From assembly GCA_018725205.1 (NCBI GenBank), contig QLUB01000089.1:1-7653 (forward strand): a DNA stretch of 7,653 bases, in the 5' to 3' direction. The notes under the pieces were generated by a model. The model worked only from the letters and a program-made list of their open reading frames with translations, made no database searches and was not told the DNA's origin. A program made the translations under genes and the position numbers. Source of the DNA: a candidate division NPL-UPA2 bacterium (GTDB lineage Bacteria; Bacillota; UBA994). Positions within the stretch are counted from its first letter, which is position 1, and each line of letters begins with the position of its first letter. Shown in pieces: positions 6,690 to 7,653 of this stretch.

Positions 6690-7484
6690 CTAAAGCGACA
6701 AGAAACCTAGTACCGACACCAGCGGATGCTTGTGCTGCCACTCTCGTCCGGCGAGCCTTCCTGCGGCTTGCCGGGCCTTGTCCTCAGGCGAAACAAGGTC
6801 ATAGTAGTGCTGCAGGCTTTCGCGGTCAAGCTGATGCTTTAGCTCTATACCGACATACAGCCTGAGTGCCTGGGCCTCCGCTTCGGTGAGTTCCGCGAAG
6901 GCCGCGGTGCACAGACCGCGCTCAAGCACCCCCGCAAAGTGCTGGCGCGCTTGGGTAGTGGCAAGTACCGCCTCGGGACGGAGCTGTAGTACTTTGCACA
7001 AGAGCTGCACGTACTGCCTTAGCTGACCTTCCGTGCACTCCATATGTGCCGCTAGGTCTATTAACTGCAGAGATTTCAATCCATCGAGTAGTCGCGCGAG
7101 CTTCGTTAGGACACGCAGCATTTTTTCGGTGCTTGCCGTAACCGGTAAGGGAAGCGTAAGCGCCGGACGCAGGCGCTCTAGCTCTGCTAGCCCACGCGGT
7201 GTCACGTGCAAAAGTGGCAGGGTCTTGCCCTGCGCTTCTACAGGCACAATCTCTACAAACCCGCTGCGTTCAAGGTAGGTCATGGACTGCTGAATCTCGG
7301 GGTAAGCCAAGCCTGACAAGGTGCCAAACAGGGACTCAGCGCCGCTCTCCCGCGCTAAGTGCTGCGTGCTGAAACTGGCCTCACCCATGAGGAACTTGGT
7401 AATTCCACTGCGCCCGCGTTTGCCGCTAAAGGCCTTAGCACAGAGCAGCAATAATCCGCGAACTTCATCCGGAGTCAAGTTCAT
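6690..7484 (-). CDS. RQC-like winged-helix protein, stand-alone (no helicase domain)
   Basis: A 264-residue protein. Residues about 5-100 resemble the RQC winged-helix domain found after the helicase core in RecQ enzymes: GKRGRSGITKFLMGEASFST (21-40), ESLFGTLSGLAYPEIQQSMT (50-69), LERSGFVEIV (71-80), then LLHVTPRGLAEL, where RecQ has the pattern G-x-G-I-x-x-V-LxGS...FG/YG-x-L...E...LI..L...G.L. No Walker or DEAD-box motifs are present. The rest is helical, with a possible helix-turn-helix at about 141-162 (LIDLAAHMECTEGQLRQYVQ) and an acidic helix pair LTEAEAQALRLYVG. It may bind DNA or RNA; its role is unknown. It resembles the stand-alone proteins that databases call RQC-minor, a comparison I could not test. 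The ATG at 7484 is chosen over GTG 7499 because GGGGGGTGG lies just before it and nothing SD-like precedes the GTG. It is convergent with the gerC relic (11-bp gap). A 10-bp inverted repeat covers its start. Confidence 0.75.
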   Translation of the reverse strand: MNLTPDEVRGLLLLCAKAFSGKRGRSGITKFLMGEASFSTQHLARESGAESLFGTLSGLAYPEIQQSMTYLERSGFVEIVPVEAQGKTLPLLHVTPRGLAELERLRPALTLPLPVTASTEKMLRVLTKLARLLDGLKSLQLIDLAAHMECTEGQLRQYVQLLCKVLQLRPEAVLATTQARQHFAGVLERGLCTAAFAELTEAEAQALRLYVGIELKHQLDRESLQHYYDLVSPEDKARQAAGRLAGREWQHKHPLVSVLGFLSL

Positions 7485-7520
7485 CTCGCCACCCCCCACA
7501 GGAGATATACGGTGGCGAGA
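7484..7520 (-). promoter_or_regulatory. Inverted repeat enclosing the SD and start codon of the RQC-like gene
   Basis: TCTCGCCACC at 7484-7493 is the exact reverse complement of GGTGGCGAGA at 7511-7520, separated by 17 bases. In the minus-strand mRNA the right arm holds part of the SD (GGUGG) and the A of the AUG, so the hairpin would hide the translation start. Alternatively it may be an operator for a DNA-binding protein, perhaps the gene's own product. On the + strand the same hairpin is followed by CTG and six T's (7524-7529 region), so it could also act as a terminator for + strand read-through. The perfect arms are seen directly; the function is inferred. Confidence 0.55.
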
Positions 7521-7531
7521 CTGTTTTTTCC

Positions 7532-7540
7532 TGCTATAAT
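7532..7540 (+). promoter_or_regulatory. Perfect extended -10 promoter element, pointing off the right edge
   Basis: TGCTATAAT is an exact extended -10 (TGnTATAAT) for a sigma-A type polymerase. No good -35 box is visible 16-18 bases upstream, where the hairpin arm lies. If active it would transcribe the repeat-rich tail and whatever follows beyond 7653. A minus-strand promoter for the RQC-like gene is less clear in this region (TATTAT only). Confidence 0.4.
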
Positions 7541-7544
7541 AAGT

Positions 7545-7572
7545 TTTGAGCTTTGAGCTTTGAGCTGTGAGC
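7545..7572. repeat. Four tandem 7-bp repeats (TTTGAGC)
   Basis: Three exact copies of TTTGAGC at 7545-7551, 7552-7558 and 7559-7565 are followed by a variant TGTGAGC at 7566-7572. They lie in non-coding DNA downstream of the possible + strand promoter. Such heptamers can vary in number by slippage; no function is evident. Confidence 0.85.
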
Positions 7573-7653
7573 GAGGGAGAGGCTATCCGCTTTCCGCTGG
7601 AGAGAAAACAAAAATCAAAAAAACAAAAATAAACACTGGGGACGCGAATTTTT
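7573..7653. other. Non-coding A-rich tail with a possible REP / IS200-type element edge
   Basis: After the heptamers comes GAGGGAGAGGC and then an A-rich run (about 7604-7633) of A's broken by single C, T or G, in contrast to the GC-rich window. It is followed by CACTGGGGACG at 7634-7644 and GCGAATTTTT at the edge. From general knowledge, CACTGGGGACGG-type sequences occur at the borders of elements carrying Y1 (REP-associated, IS200-like) transposases in Firmicutes. No coding region is visible, and the window ends before this can be confirmed. Confidence 0.3.

Noticed and set aside
6683..6708. Imperfect inverted repeat AGGTTCT / AGAAACCT between gerC and the RQC-like gene
   Set aside because: Short, bulged and with no T-run on either strand; too weak to call a terminator.

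Overview
The window looks like chromosomal DNA of a fairly GC-rich, spore-forming Firmicute (Bacillota). The evidence is a GerA-type spore germination locus, consistently strong Shine-Dalgarno (SD) sequences such as AGAGGAGGT, and a Firmicute-style dGTPase-like HD protein. The exact genus cannot be read from the sequence. Genes are packed tightly on both strands, with tail-to-tail overlaps and almost no spacer DNA until the last ~150 bases.

Layout, left to right. (1) The 3' three quarters of a glutaminase gene (+, runs off the left edge). (2) A complete D-aminoacylase / N-acyl-D-amino-acid deacylase (-), overlapping the glutaminase tail to tail by 32 bp. (3) A small unrecognised protein with two membrane helices (+), divergent from the deacylase. 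(4) A dGTPase-like HD-domain phosphohydrolase (-), whose stop codon overlaps that of gene 3. (5) A ger locus (+), divergent from dgt: gerA is full length, gerB is a ~260 bp relic, and gerC is broken by an internal deletion with a frame change and by a second frameshift at an A7 run. (6) A stand-alone RecQ-C-terminal (RQC)-like winged-helix protein (-), convergent with gerC. (7) A non-coding tail from about 7500 holding a 10-bp inverted repeat over the start of gene 6, a perfect extended -10 box on the + strand, four tandem TTTGAGC-type heptamers, an A-rich tract and a motif resembling the ends of REP/IS200-like (Y1 transposase) elements.

How the genes relate. Glutaminase and D-aminoacylase both hydrolyse amide bonds of amino-acid derivatives, but they are convergent and so not one operon. 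GerA, GerB and GerC normally form one membrane receptor that senses nutrients in dormant spores. Here only the A subunit survives, so this receptor should not work as a standard A-B-C complex, while the neighbouring housekeeping genes are intact. No wholly new multi-gene system is evident. The items most worth a second look are the half-decayed receptor operon, the start-codon hairpin of the RQC-like gene, the gerA start/promoter arrangement inside the dgt leader, and the repeat-rich right end.
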